Source of the DNA: Echinometra lucunter | Taxonomy: Eukaryota; Echinodermata; Echinoidea; Camarodonta; Echinometridae | Direction: 5' to 3' | NCBI GenBank assembly: GCA_029962745.1 | Contig: CM057158.1 | Location: 15,677,173 to 15,741,172, forward strand | DNA length: 64,000 nucleotides | In this document: positions 11,355-22,920 of the stretch, piece by piece | How positions within the stretch are numbered: position 1 is the first letter of the stretch | Layout of the letters: every line of letters starts with the position of its first letter | Notes under the pieces: model-generated | The model's input: the letters and a program-made list of their open reading frames with translations, nothing else | Database searches by the model: none | What the model was told of the DNA's origin: nothing | Program-made: the position numbers and the translations under genes

Positions 11355-13296
11355 TACTCTCTTCCAAAATGACATCCTAAGACTAATAAAGTTCACAAAT
11401 TATCTTTTAACTCCTCCCAGAACTCAAACTTCTTCTTAATAGCCTGAATGAAAGAATTCGAGTTTTTTTTTAAAATGTATGTCGTTTCACTTTGTTTTGT
11501 GTTTCTAATAGGAAAGACGAATACTTACATCACTACATTACAAGTATAATAGTATTGGTGTGTACAAGAACATGTCCATCTACTGGAGCATTCCATCCTC
11601 CATTAGAATACATATCAATATCCATAAAATCAAAGACAGGAAATCTGCGAAGTAAATTACATGTATATGAATTTTTATTGTCAATATTTAACATAATTAG
11701 AGGATTGGGTATAAAAATCATAGAAGCATTGCAATCTGATGTTTATGAAAGTACCATATATCAATGTACATTTACGTGTGTATAATGTATTACATGGTTA
11801 CTGTGGTAATTACTCTAATAACTCTATCCAAAACAATAATGACATATTATTTTGTTTACTAGTAAATACATAACTGCTTGCCTTGTTTACTAAACAGAAA
11901 GTTTTCCTATTGCAACTGCCAATATCACATTAACAGCTATGTAGATCAATGGAAAGGTGGTTGCAAAATTAATTGCAATAAAGCCAATTACATGTTCTAT
12001 CTTCAAATCCTATTATAAGAGGTTAAAAGAAGGAAGTCAATCGTTTTCTTTTTTTCAATCTAATGAAGCGATGCAAAAATTACTTGTGAAAAATTCACAA
12101 GTACATGTACATGTATTCATGAAGTCCAGTTCTGAAGAATCAATCAATTGAATTTTGGGATGATGTTCATTACTTTACAATCAGGACAAGAAGTCAAAAT
12201 AGTATTTAACAAATTCCTCATATAATTAACCCTCTACAATAACTGCATTGTTTCTAAAATTAACAAAATTTTCAATGAAAATATACAATACATGTATTAG
12301 TTTGATGCAATACTTAGAATTCCAGGGAATATAAAATAAAGATATGATTTACATAACCAATGATGCTTTCTCCTTTCTACCTGATTTACAAATTTGCAAT
12401 CAAATGCACACACCTGTCTTTATTTCATCTGTTCAAATTAAATTTTAATACATGTATACATTTAATTTCTCATGATCTTCATAACATTCTTTTTTCTTTC
12501 TAATCTGAGCAAGCTGTATTCATGTATTTAACTTTTGTAATTTGTACAACATTTCGAATACTCCTACAGATGTGTTAATGACATACAATGTCTTTGACAT
12601 GCTCAACGACCTTCAGAGCTCTATCTCATCAATGTATACAAAAAAAAGACTTCTCATTAAATGCTAAATAAAAATGGTCCGTGCATGTATAAAAATACTA
12701 AATGCAACGTATTTCCTTACATCCCCAAAATTGGTGTTACATGAACATGATAACCTGCAAAGTAACCATATAGCAATTCATTAAAAAAAACCTTCACAAA
12801 AGTTGTATGATTTGCCTGTAAATTCTCATTTCAGACTTGTACATAATGGAATGGACTTGGATGGTTTTATAAAAATTTGGATAAAAAAGCTTGAGTAACA
12901 GTATGGACACAGGAAGCTACATGCTTTACCACCTGAACCTGCAAATTTTAAATCGATGCTCATTCTGGACTAAATGCCAAGCAATGCAAACGTTGTAAAA
13001 AGAAGACATAAATTGCTTTCAGAATATCATATCATGTACACATATATTTATGAACAATTATTTATATATTCAATCTACAGCCATGGCTCGACAAACGGTA
13101 CAAAGCATTACATTGGCCATTCTGTACTATTTCCCAGAATAGAATATCTCCTGCAGGTAACCAGTTTGGCGCCATCTACAAATCCAAATTGGCAATTTCC
13201 AGTCTGAATGATACAATGTGCATATTAAAGACAGGTAGAAATACAATACAGCATTTATATGAATTGTAGTACATATATCTAAGCCACAGATTCAGT

Positions 13297-13468
13297 AAAA
13301 CCTGTCTCTACAGCCACCTCTATAATTAATTAAAGGCCACCTGTTCACAGTGGTCACCTTGATTGAAAGGACAACATGTGTTGTAGAATCTGCCTACAAA
13401 GCCCAACCACCTCAAAAAGCCATTTTTTCGGTGTCCCTTGAGTGGTCTTTATAGACAGGGTAGCCTGT
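13297..13468. mobile_element. Pogo/Tigger-like MITE (AACCTGTCT termini)
   Basis: The left end AACCTGTCTCTACAGCCACC resembles the inverse of the right end (GAGTGGTCTTTATAGACAGGGT). About 170 bp, non-coding. The boundaries are approximate. Confidence 0.55.
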
Positions 13469-13535
13469 ACATAAAATTACTTTAGGCCTACTAGTTCATA
13501 AGAATTACTAAAAAGATTAATACAATAACATGATA

Positions 13536-13709
13536 CAGTGGAACTTCGCTATAAAAAACACTGTTATAACAAACTCTCGTTATAACAAGGTAATTCTGCC
13601 GGTCCCACTTCTTTGTATTCAATTGTTTTTAGCCCTGATATAACAAGGTTTCGATATAAAGAGGTAATTTCCTTGGTCCGGAGGAGTTTGTTATAACGAG
13701 GTTCGCCTG
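13536..13709. mobile_element. Pogo/Tigger-like MITE, second copy of CAGTGGAA family
   Basis: Same family as 11174-11354: left end CAGTGGAACTTCGCTATAA, right end ...GTTATAACGAGGTTCGCCTG, TA on both sides, inner TATAACAAGG motifs. Confidence 0.8.
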
Positions 13710-13870
13710 TACATGTTTATCCATGATCTAGTGTCCAAAGTGAAACCCAAACTCTTTTGGCAATGATACATGTATGTACACAGGCATTAAGGAAGAAATA
13801 TACTGATTGGCTCTCATGCAAACATTGGATCTATATTCTTTGATTGTTCATTTGCTTGATCCATATATCT

Positions 13871-13876
13871 TTTATT
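13871..13876 (-). terminator. Candidate poly(A) signal of cytochrome b5
   Basis: AATAAA on the minus strand, about 105 bases downstream of the cytochrome b5 stop codon. The distance is plausible; no direct evidence of use. Confidence 0.4.
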
Positions 13877-13979
13877 TTATCTTAACATTTTTTTTATGTA
13901 ATGATGAAGGAACAAATCAAGTGGGTTCCGTTGGTCCCCGGTAGAATATTTGATTGGGAGTAGGTTCTCTCTTGTGATG

Positions 13980-14064
13980 TTAATTATTTCCAGAGAAGTA
14001 GACACGGTAGATGACAGCTACTCCAATGCCGACAGCAGCAGGCAGGATCCAGTTCAAAAAGAAA
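13980..14064 (-). CDS. CYB5A: Cytochrome b5 exon 6 (membrane anchor)
   Basis: Acceptor ATACACAG. It codes [19 protein letters not shown], then RVYFSGNN and a TAA stop at 13982-13980. The first base completes Ser113. Confidence 0.93.
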
Positions 14065-17000
14065 CTGTGTATGATAGACAATGAATGAGAGAGAGAGAGA
14101 GGGGGGGGGGGGGGGGGGGGGGGGAGGGGAGGGGAGAGGGAGTGTAAGACAGAGACAGAGACAGAGACAGAGACAGAGGGGGGGAAGAAGGGAGAGAGGA
14201 GGAATGGGAGATAGAGACAGGTCGGGAAGAAGAAGAGAGATATGTGAAGAGAAGCAAGGCCAGAAAGATGGAGAAAGAGAAAGTTGGAAGAGAGAGAGAG
14301 AGAGAGTTAAAAAAAAAAGATTAAATATGATACTAAACTGCAGCACTTAAAAAGGTGATCACACAGAAGGGAATACTATCTCTATCATCTCAATATGAGG
14401 TAATCCACACTAACAGTACAGCACCAGGTACAGATGCTATGCCTCTAACATTGCACCTGCACCAAAACATAGGAAGGGGCACCACCTTGTGCAGAAGACT
14501 CATATGAATGGTTAGCAGGATGGAGTTTCACAAGAGGAAAAAAACCAACAAAAAGCTACTGGTACTGTAATCTTCAAATAAGTGAGTTACATTACTTTTA
14601 TGAGGTCTCCAATATCTATGACATGCTGATTAAAATAGGGGGCAAAATGGAAATTTACACAGGACTGAATAAATCAATCAAAAATTATAAGATAGAGGTT
14701 GCAATACTCCAAAATGCAGTTTTAAATACAGGTAAATTACATTTGCATCACAAAAATGAATACTCTTGTGCATCTCAAAGATGGAAATTGCAGGAAAACC
14801 TAGTGGCTAGATAGAATAGATATTAATCATGCAGACATGTCTTAGATCTTTAAAGAAGAAAACTCAAAAGACTTCCAAAAATACTTTCACATGTATTTGT
14901 AAATAGTTGGACTAACTAGCACTTGTATGCAAACAATATACTTCTACGATCATCAATTTCATTATCATATACATGTACATAAGTTAAGAAATGGTGATCG
15001 CAAATTAAGCAAATAAATCTTTAATTTAATACATACTGAACTCTCTGACCTTTTACCTTTGACCTACTACAAACACAATCTAATTAAATTGTCTTCCTAT
15101 GATGATACATACTACTACCAAGTTTGAAATTCACACCTCAAATGGTTCTTGAGATACTGCCCTAACAAGTAGAAAATCTGCTATTTCAGAAACCGATCTC
15201 TGACTTTTGACCTACATCAGATCATCTTCCTACGGTCATGCATACTAGCACCAAGTTTGAAGTTCATACATCAAATCGTTCTTGAGAAATTGTGTTAATG
15301 AGTGTAACCAAAAATAATTCAGAAACTAACCTGCATGACCTTTGACCTACTGAACTGACGATCCAATCAGATAGTTTTCCCATGGTAATACACGACAGCA
15401 TTAAGTTTAAAGTTTATACAAGTACCTCAATGATTTTTTTTTAGATATCGTGTTAACGAAAAACGGTAGGACGGCCAACAAATGGGTGGACGGAGGCATA
15501 AAAAAAAAAAAAAAAAAAAAAAAAAGGAAAAAGAAGAAGCTATGACCTACTATAGCAGTTTTATATGAACATGTGCAAGTGTATCTAGTTTAGAAAATTA
15601 ACAGTGGCTAGAAAAGCCTTGTATAAAAAGAAAGTGAGATACAAATGAGCAAACTATGCTGAAAAAGGAAGAGGAATGTACAACAAATGAGATGAATTGC
15701 ATACCGGAATAATGTATGCTTTCCTGACAGAACCAGTTGTCTAAAACATGGTGCACACACTGGTATTATCTTTTCTGTGTTGGTCACACATGGAATGAAA
15801 GCATATGAAAATGATTTGAATATTATGATATTAATGGGAATACTTTTATCCTGTCAATACATGTAAGTGGTACTTGATACATGATAAAATTAGTGAAAAA
15901 TAAAGGAAGAAAGAAAGAGAGTATAAAAATTTTTTTTTTAAATCTTGCAGATCCATCTTGCGATGGCAGCAATACACAACTACTTGGTTGACATATATAC
16001 AGTATGTCTAAATATCTTGAAATTAAATATCTTGAAATTAAAGAAAAGAAGACATGTTTAACACATGAGATATTGCATGTTCATGAAATAAGCATAAAGC
16101 TTGGACATAGAGTCTGGGCACGTTTCAAAGGTCATGCTACTGTCCAGAATTCCCCTAAATCAAAGTACCAGAATTCAGCAGAAAGAGAGTGTGAGAAATT
16201 AAGTACTGTATAAGCCATATATTTCGCATAGAGATATTTCCACAATTTTGTACTAGGTGGGAAAGTTCGCGAGGGCTTAATTTCACGATTTTTGTGATGT
16301 CTTCATTACTGTACATAGACATACAATGGAGTTCAAATTCTTGCAAGGACTGACTCGCAAAATTCGAGAAAATAAAACCGTGAAATTAACCACTTATACA
16401 GTATCAAGTTATGTGCTTTCATTCAATAACTCCATTCACAGTCCTCCAGCATGATAACGACTGAACTGCTATTATGCATGAGCGTGACAAGTGCTGAAGG
16501 TATGCTTCTGTCTAAACCATATGGCTGTACCCACCTAAAAGAAAAGCAATGATGGGGGCAAGGGGGGGGGGAGGTCATAATGCTCTGCTTTCTTGGAGCT
16601 AGTTTTATATATGTACATGTAAATGTGCCTATATCATATCTTTTCTCCTAATTATGAGGCTTTAATCCAAATTCGGGGTTGATTTCAGCAGAACTTATAA
16701 TTACCTTCCTTGTGACTCTGATGGGTTTCCAAATGAAGATGATGTCTGCAAAAATGAAAAACCAAGAAGTTTACTTCAAAATGGAAATAGGAATAAATGA
16801 AAATATATTTGTGCTTTTGATCTTTGGCTATTCTTAATCACATACAGATTTGCAGGATACAACTACATGTTCTGAAACTATGAAGGGAAACATCTTTTTT
16901 TAAATACAAGTATACATCAATTGATCTACATGTATAATACAACTACTGCTTACTAAAATATAGAGAGATGATACACATTTAAAACTTTCCATATGCAATG

Positions 17001-19855
17001 TTAAAGCTGGGTCTACTCATTTGATCTACATCTCTTTAATTTCAATGAAAAATAACTTTAAACAATATGACGTCAACCAGAAGTTTTAACCTTGCGGAAG
17101 AAGAAGCATACTTACCCTTCCCGTTGAACTAAATTTGTCCTCCTGTAAATGAAAAGTGATAGAGCATGCCAGAAATTAGTGGGTCAGCCAAAAGAGAAGT
17201 GGGTTTACAATATTCAAAGCAAATTCTTCATTTCTGCTGGTACACGAATTTCCAGTTAAAGGCATTGGCTAACTTTGTGAGCAGCTGATTTAAGAAATTC
17301 TCAAACTAAGATGAAACATGTGTATGAGTACTTGTACTTGTACTCAAAAACCCTGAAATCAACCATAATTTGGAATGAAAAAGTGTAAGTTACACGCAAA
17401 CGGCAATTTCATTATCCTTCGTCTCACGAGACACTCACTAAGATTGAATTTGAAAATGCCGTTATGTGCCTCCCGCCACCTGATAGGCCAATACACACAG
17501 TACGGTAAGGTGAGTCATACGCACATGCGCACTCCTTATGTCTATTCTGTGCAACCGACCCTCGTATATTTTTCAAACACTGGTTCACATTTTTGATATT
17601 CAAACATACTTCCTGTGGATATTATACTTTGAAACTTTCAGACTGGTATTTTCACACTATAACCCTTATGTTTATCCCATTTTCAAGTAACAAAACGAGA
17701 TTTTAAAAAAATCATAACCATGTTAACCAGTTATGCTGCGCGCTAGACTGTACAATATGTATTATACCTTGCGCGCATTTTGCTAGAATTGCGCGACATG
17801 GTACCCACTTTGACGTCATTTTGACGTAAAAGTGGGTACCCAGTTGAAACTGGGTCACAGCTGAGGGGTCAAAAATATCCTGAAATCTTACCACATTTGG
17901 GGGTTTCCTTGGCAACACGACTTTTAAAAAAACTTTAGGCAGATGATTTTCTGCTAATGAAATCATGCTCTTTTAAATGAGCTAACATTGTTTCAGCATT
18001 GGGTACCCCCTTTAAAGTCCTAGCACAATTACAAGTACTCTTATCTTGTCATCAAATGTAATGGTACCATTTTACATTACTGGTAAACACTATCATGTAC
18101 ATGTACAAGGAGTCAAACATTTACTTGAAAACTGCTGAATCATACATGTAAGTTCACCATTTGAAGGGTCATATTCCAAGTTCAAAACTATGTCAATATG
18201 AAGGTGCAACATGTCCATAATTAAACATTAACATAATACATGAACTCAAATCACAAGCAGTGATCAAGCATTTGATCCATTCTGACAGAAATTTACTCTG
18301 TAGTGTACATGCAATACATGTACACTGAATCCCAGAATAACAGTCAATTGATAAACAAAATATTGCTTTTCAATACCCCTTTAATATCAGGACCACTACA
18401 GACCAAGATGCTGTAGTAGCTGTACCACACACTGATTTTAGTACCAACACTTAAGGTTGCCTGACTAGTCATTTGTTTGCATAGTAGCTGCTTGATAAAC
18501 TTTTGTCATCACTTTGCATGCAATCAAAGTTCACATCTCTTTAAGTGTTTGCAGTGCATAGCACACATGTCCTTTCAAGATTTCAACACCCATGATGCAA
18601 TGCATCACACGCAATCTTGTCGACATGAATGCTGTAAAGGTTGGAGAATAAATGTATGCATTTCATTCTTATCCCATTGAATACCACTGGATTTAGTATA
18701 ACACACACTGCCATAATAATCTAGCCTGAGCTACATGTACACTGTATCTCAGGCTTAATGTTCTATGGGACAGTATGGGTTAATCTCGGGCCCCTACAGC
18801 TCCACCATTTTGTCCCAATTCATTAGAAATGATAAAAAATGAATAATTCATTTTGTAAGATGCTTCCCATGAGTAGCGTGTGTTTGTACACGTTTTGAAA
18901 CATTACACCCATCAGCTTACCGCATGCGCAATAAATACTCAACAAATGCGCATTAAATCAGTGTCACGATAAAATTGATATGCGCAATAGACATGAATAA
19001 TGCAACTGTGTTATCAATATTATGTTGATAACAGGTGCTTATCGGCCCCTTCAAATGATCCGAAAGAGGCGGGGCCTAATACCATCCACGCAATGATAAC
19101 CGCGTGTGCTGCTTTTCGTCTAGTAAATTTATTATATGTCTATGGATTTAGTATAACACATTGCAATAATAACCTAGCCTGAGCTATCTCAGGCTTAGTA
19201 TTCTATTGGACAGTACAGGTTAATCTATTTGAATGCAATTGGAGTGATACATACCTCTGCTAATTCTCCTATGTAATAGTCCTTCATTAATTCCCTTGCA
19301 TCAGACGAATGACCAACATCCTCAAAAGACTCGGACCCATCCCCACCTTCAAACCAAAGTCGATACAAAGAGAAAAGAAGAAAGTTACGCTAATATATTT
19401 GATGAGCATTACCTGATAATGGAAGCACATATGGGGAAGTTTTTTTCAATTCTAATTTATTTCCTTCATTTTATAGCACTCTACATTTACAAGTGAATCT
19501 TTAAGCTCTCCTTAGCAAGCTTTTCTGAGGGAAAGCAGATAAACCTTATAACCAGACTTGCAACAGATTTAGCAAAATTGGATTGTAATGACATTTCAAA
19601 CATCAAATGGGAAAATTGTAAACTTTTTTTTTTTTTTTTTTTTTGCATTATGCACTTTATATCAATTCTACAGATAAGGGTGTTTCAGTTGGAGTGCAAG
19701 ACATAAGGTCTGTGCCCTAAACTGTTGGGCAAGTGACCTTGTACCAAGGAAATCATAATTGCTATACAACATTGGCTAATATTTTGAGTACTCTGAATAC
19801 CACATTATCTTCAATTAAAAAAAAAAGATCCCTTCATTTTAACACATCTTGTGTC

Positions 19856-19889
<34 letters not shown>

Positions 19890-22195
19890 GAGAGAGAAAG
19901 AAAGAAAAAGAGAAAGATGCAAAGTAGTCCACAACAAAAAATATATTGCAGGTTGCAAAAGGATTAGGGCCATCTGGGCAGGTGTTCAATTCAATACTTA
20001 AATTAACATTTAAAGTATTTTACTAAGTTCTATGCTTAAGTAATATACTTAAGCCTACTTCAGTATTTTATTGAATCTTTTTACTTAGTACATGTATACC
20101 CCAAGTCCAAGAGTGCTACCTAGATTAAAGCAAATCTTTGGAAATCTGATTGGCTGGTATCATCCATCATGGCATGCTGTTTTCATGCAGTACACTGTAC
20201 ATACGCAGACCTCCCAACCTTTCTGACTGAAAAATAGGGCTGATTTTGCTCAAAATTAGAAAAGAAACAGCATTTCCCATAGGAGTGTGTAGTAAATTTA
20301 TCTTATCAAGAAAAAAATAGGAAATCATACTGAAACAAGGACTTGGAATGGTCAAAATTAAGACTCTTTCCTCCAACTTCAGGTAAATGTTATAACCAGG
20401 TATACAATGCACTGCCTTTATTTTGCGCTATTTAGGGTGGACTTTGTGACAGATCATGAGATGAGTCTCATCTGGTTAGAGCCTTCTCTCCTCGTTGCCT
20501 TCTCAACTGATTCACAGTCCTTTTTAGGACTTCACCCAATCTAAAGAAAGATAATCTCTACTCTCTCCCACTCTGTCTCACCTTTCCATTTCTCCTCCCC
20601 CTCAAATTTCTCTACTCTCTCTAACTCACAGTCCTTTCAGGACTTACCAAATGGTGAACTATAAACTTCATCTATGTTATCAGTAAGTATTTTGCCTTAA
20701 AGTTTGTTTGCTAAAATGTTTGAATGTGATTTGCATACAAATTAAGAAATTTACTTAGCTAAATAAAATGCTAAGTAAATACTCACTTATTCCATGCACT
20801 AAATTTAATATGGCCCCCAAAAGATCAAATACAGTCAACTTTGTGTAAGTTGGGACCACAAAAAATGGTTCGACTTTATGCAAAATTGGACTTAGGAAAT
20901 GTAAATAACACTTGTTTTGTAAAGTTTGGTCGAAAAAATTGATTTGACTGAGGGAAAGTTCGACTTTGAGTTATGCAAGGTTAACTGTATACCAAATTTT
21001 GTATAACAGCAGATATTTCCCTAAAGGTGAGCAATCACTAAAGATTTATTTAAACATTTCTCTGCCATACAATGAATAGCAAATGAAAAAATGGCAAGTG
21101 CTGCATCAATGATCAATCCACTGCTGGGACTACCCAATGAGTCATTATCACTTCTGAAATACCTTCGAGAGTTGTACATAGGCAAGCTAAAGAATTTTAT
21201 TTTGAGTCTCGACTCTTGACCTGACCTTGGATAACAAATTTCTTACTGACTTATGGCTTATGGACCAAATCCCCCTCCTTTGCCATGTAAAATCGACACC
21301 AAATTATTCATAAAATGAAATATAAAATGTAAAACAAATAAAACTGTGAATAACGAATACATATACTTACCAGCTTGTTCTATCATAACCTCTTCACCAC
21401 CAGGATGCTGTAAATTTGGTTAAAAGCAAAAATATATACATAGAGGTCTATATAAATGCAAAAATGTGAAACACATGTGAATATAGATATATACATGACT
21501 GTTTCAACATTATAATAAAAATTAAACTGAAAACGTACACTTTTTAACAAACTACATTTCAAATTACATAAAATGATAACATGCTGATGATGGAGATGAT
21601 AATAATAATAAAAGATCTAATAATAATAATAATAATAATAATATTAATTGATAACAATAAAGATAATGATAAAAACCATCATCATAACAACATAATCACA
21701 ATCATCAATTGAATGGCATGCTGTTGGCTGTTGCTGCCATGCCAGGTCAGGCTTGGCATACTGCCTTTGCCACTGCACTGGGCCTGGCATGTCTGGTACA
21801 AGAACTACAAAATGGCTGCTTAATCATGTTAATATCAATTATCATTAGGCAATCATTCATAGTACGAGCAAAAATGATTCTTCTGGTGTCATAATTATCA
21901 GAGCATACAGCAATATCATTGGGCCCAAACCCAAACCAGAGTTGAAAGTCTTAGACCCACTTGTGATGCACACGCAAGACTAACAGACTTACAATGGCAT
22001 AATACGGTAATAGTGCTTGTCATGCTTGTGATGTAAAATTGTAGGACAGCTTACCTCATCCAAAAATTGTGTGACATCATAAACTTTGTTGTGAATAACC
22101 AGCCAGAGAGATGAGCTTGTTTTATGTTTCTGGACCTCTGCTAATGAATAAATTTTGGCCTCTGCCGATTCCTGCTTTTGCTCTTGCTCAGGCAT
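13980..22195 (-). CDS. CYB5A: Cytochrome b5, tail-anchored (6 exons)
   Basis: Joined exons on the minus strand: 22195-22055, 21407-21371, 19346-19255, 17142-17116, 16745-16705 and 14064-13980, 423 nt, 140 residues. Every junction is GT-AG and phases agree (0, 1, 0, 0, 2). It is an ER-membrane electron carrier that passes electrons from cytochrome b5 reductase to desaturases and P450s. The heme domain has both axial ligands: His48 in HPGG and His72 in VGHSSDAR, 24 residues apart as in known b5. A Ser-rich linker (about 92-113) leads to a C-terminal anchor [19 protein letters not shown] and a polar tail SGNN. The nine-codon exon 4 is a microexon. The first ATG after the presumed 5' UTR is the start. 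CYB5A versus CYB5B orthology is not settled; the introns are loaded with repeats. Confidence 0.95.
14087..14312. repeat. GA-rich low-complexity tract
   Basis: (GA)n, poly-G, (ACAGAG)n and GAA-rich segments just inside cytochrome b5 intron 5. Apparent ORFs on both strands are low-complexity artefacts. Confidence 0.9.
15046..15525 (+). mobile_element. Poly(A)-tailed retroposon with three ~140-bp internal repeats
   Basis: Three diverged tandem units each begin near TTTGACCTAC (about 15057, 15204 and 15340) and contain AAGTTTGAA(G)TTCA and GTTCTTGAGA. They are followed by GGACGG-type sequence and a poly-A run at about 15501-15525. This layout suggests a reverse-transcribed element in plus orientation, antisense to cytochrome b5, in its intron 5. 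Confidence 0.6.
16206..16401. mobile_element. TA-flanked MITE (CTGTATAAG termini)
   Basis: The left end CTGTATAAGCC and right end ACTTATACAG form inverted repeats, flanked by TA, with TTTCGC/GCGAGG-type inner motifs. The same family is seen in TAT intronic DNA at 30749. Confidence 0.75.
16705..16745 (-). CDS. CYB5A: Cytochrome b5 exon 5 (linker)
   Basis: A 41-nt exon coding a Ser-rich hydrophilic linker (residues 100-112 plus two bases). Acceptor TTTTGCAG, donor GGAAG|GTAATT. The phase matches exon 6. Confidence 0.85.
17116..17142 (-). CDS. CYB5A: Cytochrome b5 exon 4 (27-nt microexon)
   Basis: Nine codons (EDKFSSTGR) between TTTACAG and GTAAGTATG, phase 0 at both sides. It could be skipped without a frameshift. 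Confidence 0.85.
17260..17728 (+). mobile_element. TTAA MITE family A, copy 1 (right end lost)
   Basis: Starts after TTAA (17256-17259) with AGGCATTGGCTAACTTTGTG and closely matches the copy at 39641-40113 for about 450 bp. It lacks the right terminus; family B sequence begins instead. Confidence 0.8.
17729..18011 (-). mobile_element. TTAA MITE family B, copy 1 (truncated)
   Basis: Reverse-oriented relative to copies at 33468 and 54206. It keeps the GGGGGTACCCAATGCTGA terminus (ending next to TTAA at 18012-18015) and the CRE-containing palindrome, but its distal 200 bp are missing where it meets family A. Apparent ORFs here recur in every copy and reflect the repeat. Confidence 0.8.
18689..18786 (+). 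repeat. Direct repeat, left copy
   Basis: About 85-95 bp starting GGATTTAGTATAACACA and ending GGTTAATCT, repeated at 19144-19226. The copy holds an extra GTACACTGT-type insertion inside the CTGAGCT...ATCTCAGGC hairpin. Confidence 0.8.
19144..19226 (+). repeat. Direct repeat, right copy
   Basis: Matches 18689-18786. The pair brackets about 360 bp that include a CpG-containing segment. Confidence 0.8.
19255..19346 (-). CDS. CYB5A: Cytochrome b5 exon 3 (second heme ligand)
   Basis: A 92-nt exon coding residues 60-90: [20 protein letters not shown] with His72, then IGELAE. Acceptor TTTGAAG, donor GAG|GTATGT. Confidence 0.95.
19856..19912. repeat. (GA)n microsatellite
   Basis: GA dinucleotides grading into GAAA units. 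Confidence 0.95.
20832..20997. mobile_element. TA-flanked MITE (CAGTCAACTTTG termini)
   Basis: The left end CAGTCAACTTTGTGTAA pairs with the inverse of the right end TTATGCAAGGTTAACTG. TA on both sides. Internal TTCGACTTT motifs occur in both halves. About 166 bp, non-coding. Confidence 0.75.
21371..21407 (-). CDS. CYB5A: Cytochrome b5 exon 2 (first heme ligand)
   Basis: A 37-nt exon too small for ORF detection. It begins with the HPGGEEVM motif, His48 being the axial heme ligand. Acceptor TTTACAG, donor GCTG|GTAAGT, phase 1. Confidence 0.95.
21602..21650. repeat. (AAT)n microsatellite
   Basis: Imperfect AAT trinucleotides with ATG variants, in cytochrome b5 intron 1. Confidence 0.85.
22055..22195 (-). 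CDS. CYB5A: Cytochrome b5 exon 1
   Basis: Residues 1-47: an acidic/Gln-rich N-terminus, then YSLAEVQKH and [18 protein letters not shown], typical of the b5 fold. Donor GATGAG|GTAAGC, phase 0. Confidence 0.95.
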
Positions 22196-22653
22196 TGTGA
22201 AGGAAGCGTTTATGTATCTTTACCAGTACCGGTACCAGTGCCAAAAATGATGAGAACGGCGAAAGGGCCAAAGTCCAGAACCGCTCTAAAGTTTTGCACG
22301 TTACACACGATGATCTTCACCAGAGCAACGGCTGGCTGAATCTACAATGACACGGTGTCCCTCTCTGCGCCTAGCTGAACGACTCAATACATAAGAATAT
22401 GCTAAGCAATTCCTTAAAATCAGTCTCAGTCAGCTGGTGGTGCATACGTATATCTCCAGCAGGATGTATAACTAAGAAATAAAATCTTTGACGAAGTAAT
22501 CACTGAAATACATTTAAAAATTGACAGCCCTTTACCGGTAGATCGAACTACGTCTCTACGTACGTGAGCACGACCGACATGTGTGAGGTGTAGAGGTCAA
22601 GTCAAAGGTCGATCGCGGGCGCGGCCGCGCTGCTGATCGAGGGTACGCATACG

Positions 22654-22832
22654 GCGCTTGACTGGAGACGTGAAAGTCGGGGGTTCGATCCCCGGCACGG
22701 CACGCATGCCCTTGAGCAAGGCATTTTATTTACATTGCTGTTTCATCGTATATACATGTAAAATGAATTAATGTGCTATGCATATTGCATGTATTGATGC
22801 CAACGTGTGCATGTGTTGTTTTAAAAAAAAAA
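22654..22832 (+). mobile_element. tRNA-derived SINE, copy 1
   Basis: Contains a perfect tRNA-type B box (GGTTCGATCCC) in a GGGG...CCCC stem, followed by a body with TTGAGCAAGGCATTTTAT and an A-rich end. The body matches 61423-61595. No tRNA cloverleaf can be drawn, so this is a SINE head rather than a tRNA gene. It lies about 460 bp upstream of cytochrome b5. Confidence 0.7.
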
Positions 22833-22920
22833 TCTTGGAGGGGAAGATGGGGGATCGGAAGATGGGATCAAGCCATGCAGCGACATCTCCACTTACCCGT
22901 AGAGTTACGGATAATGAGTG

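Larger units (their letters stand above)
8316..13979. other. Convergent intergenic region (FITM2 3' side / cytochrome b5 3' side)
   Basis: FITM2 and cytochrome b5 converge here. AT-rich sequence holds AATAAA motifs near 9344 and 9855 that could end FITM2 transcripts, several TA-flanked MITEs, and many TACATGTA palindromes. No further coding exon is recognised. Confidence 0.55.

Noticed and set aside
13984..14346. 120-residue minus-strand ORF over cytochrome b5 exon 6
   Set aside because: It is in the wrong frame relative to the membrane-anchor exon, whose stop is at 13980-13982.
14081..14350. Arg/Glu- or Pro/Ser-rich ORFs on both strands
   Set aside because: They lie in GA/G-rich low-complexity sequence next to cytochrome b5 exon 6.
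17712..17966. ORF that recurs almost unchanged at 33.6 and 54.3 kb, suggesting a conserved protein
   Set aside because: The similarity covers whole TTAA-flanked elements including non-coding palindromes; the ORF is a by-product of the repeat and has no domain.
22640..22712. Possible tRNA gene (B box GGTTCGATCCC)
   Set aside because: No matching A box or cloverleaf can be drawn, and the following sequence matches a dispersed SINE body at 61.4 kb.
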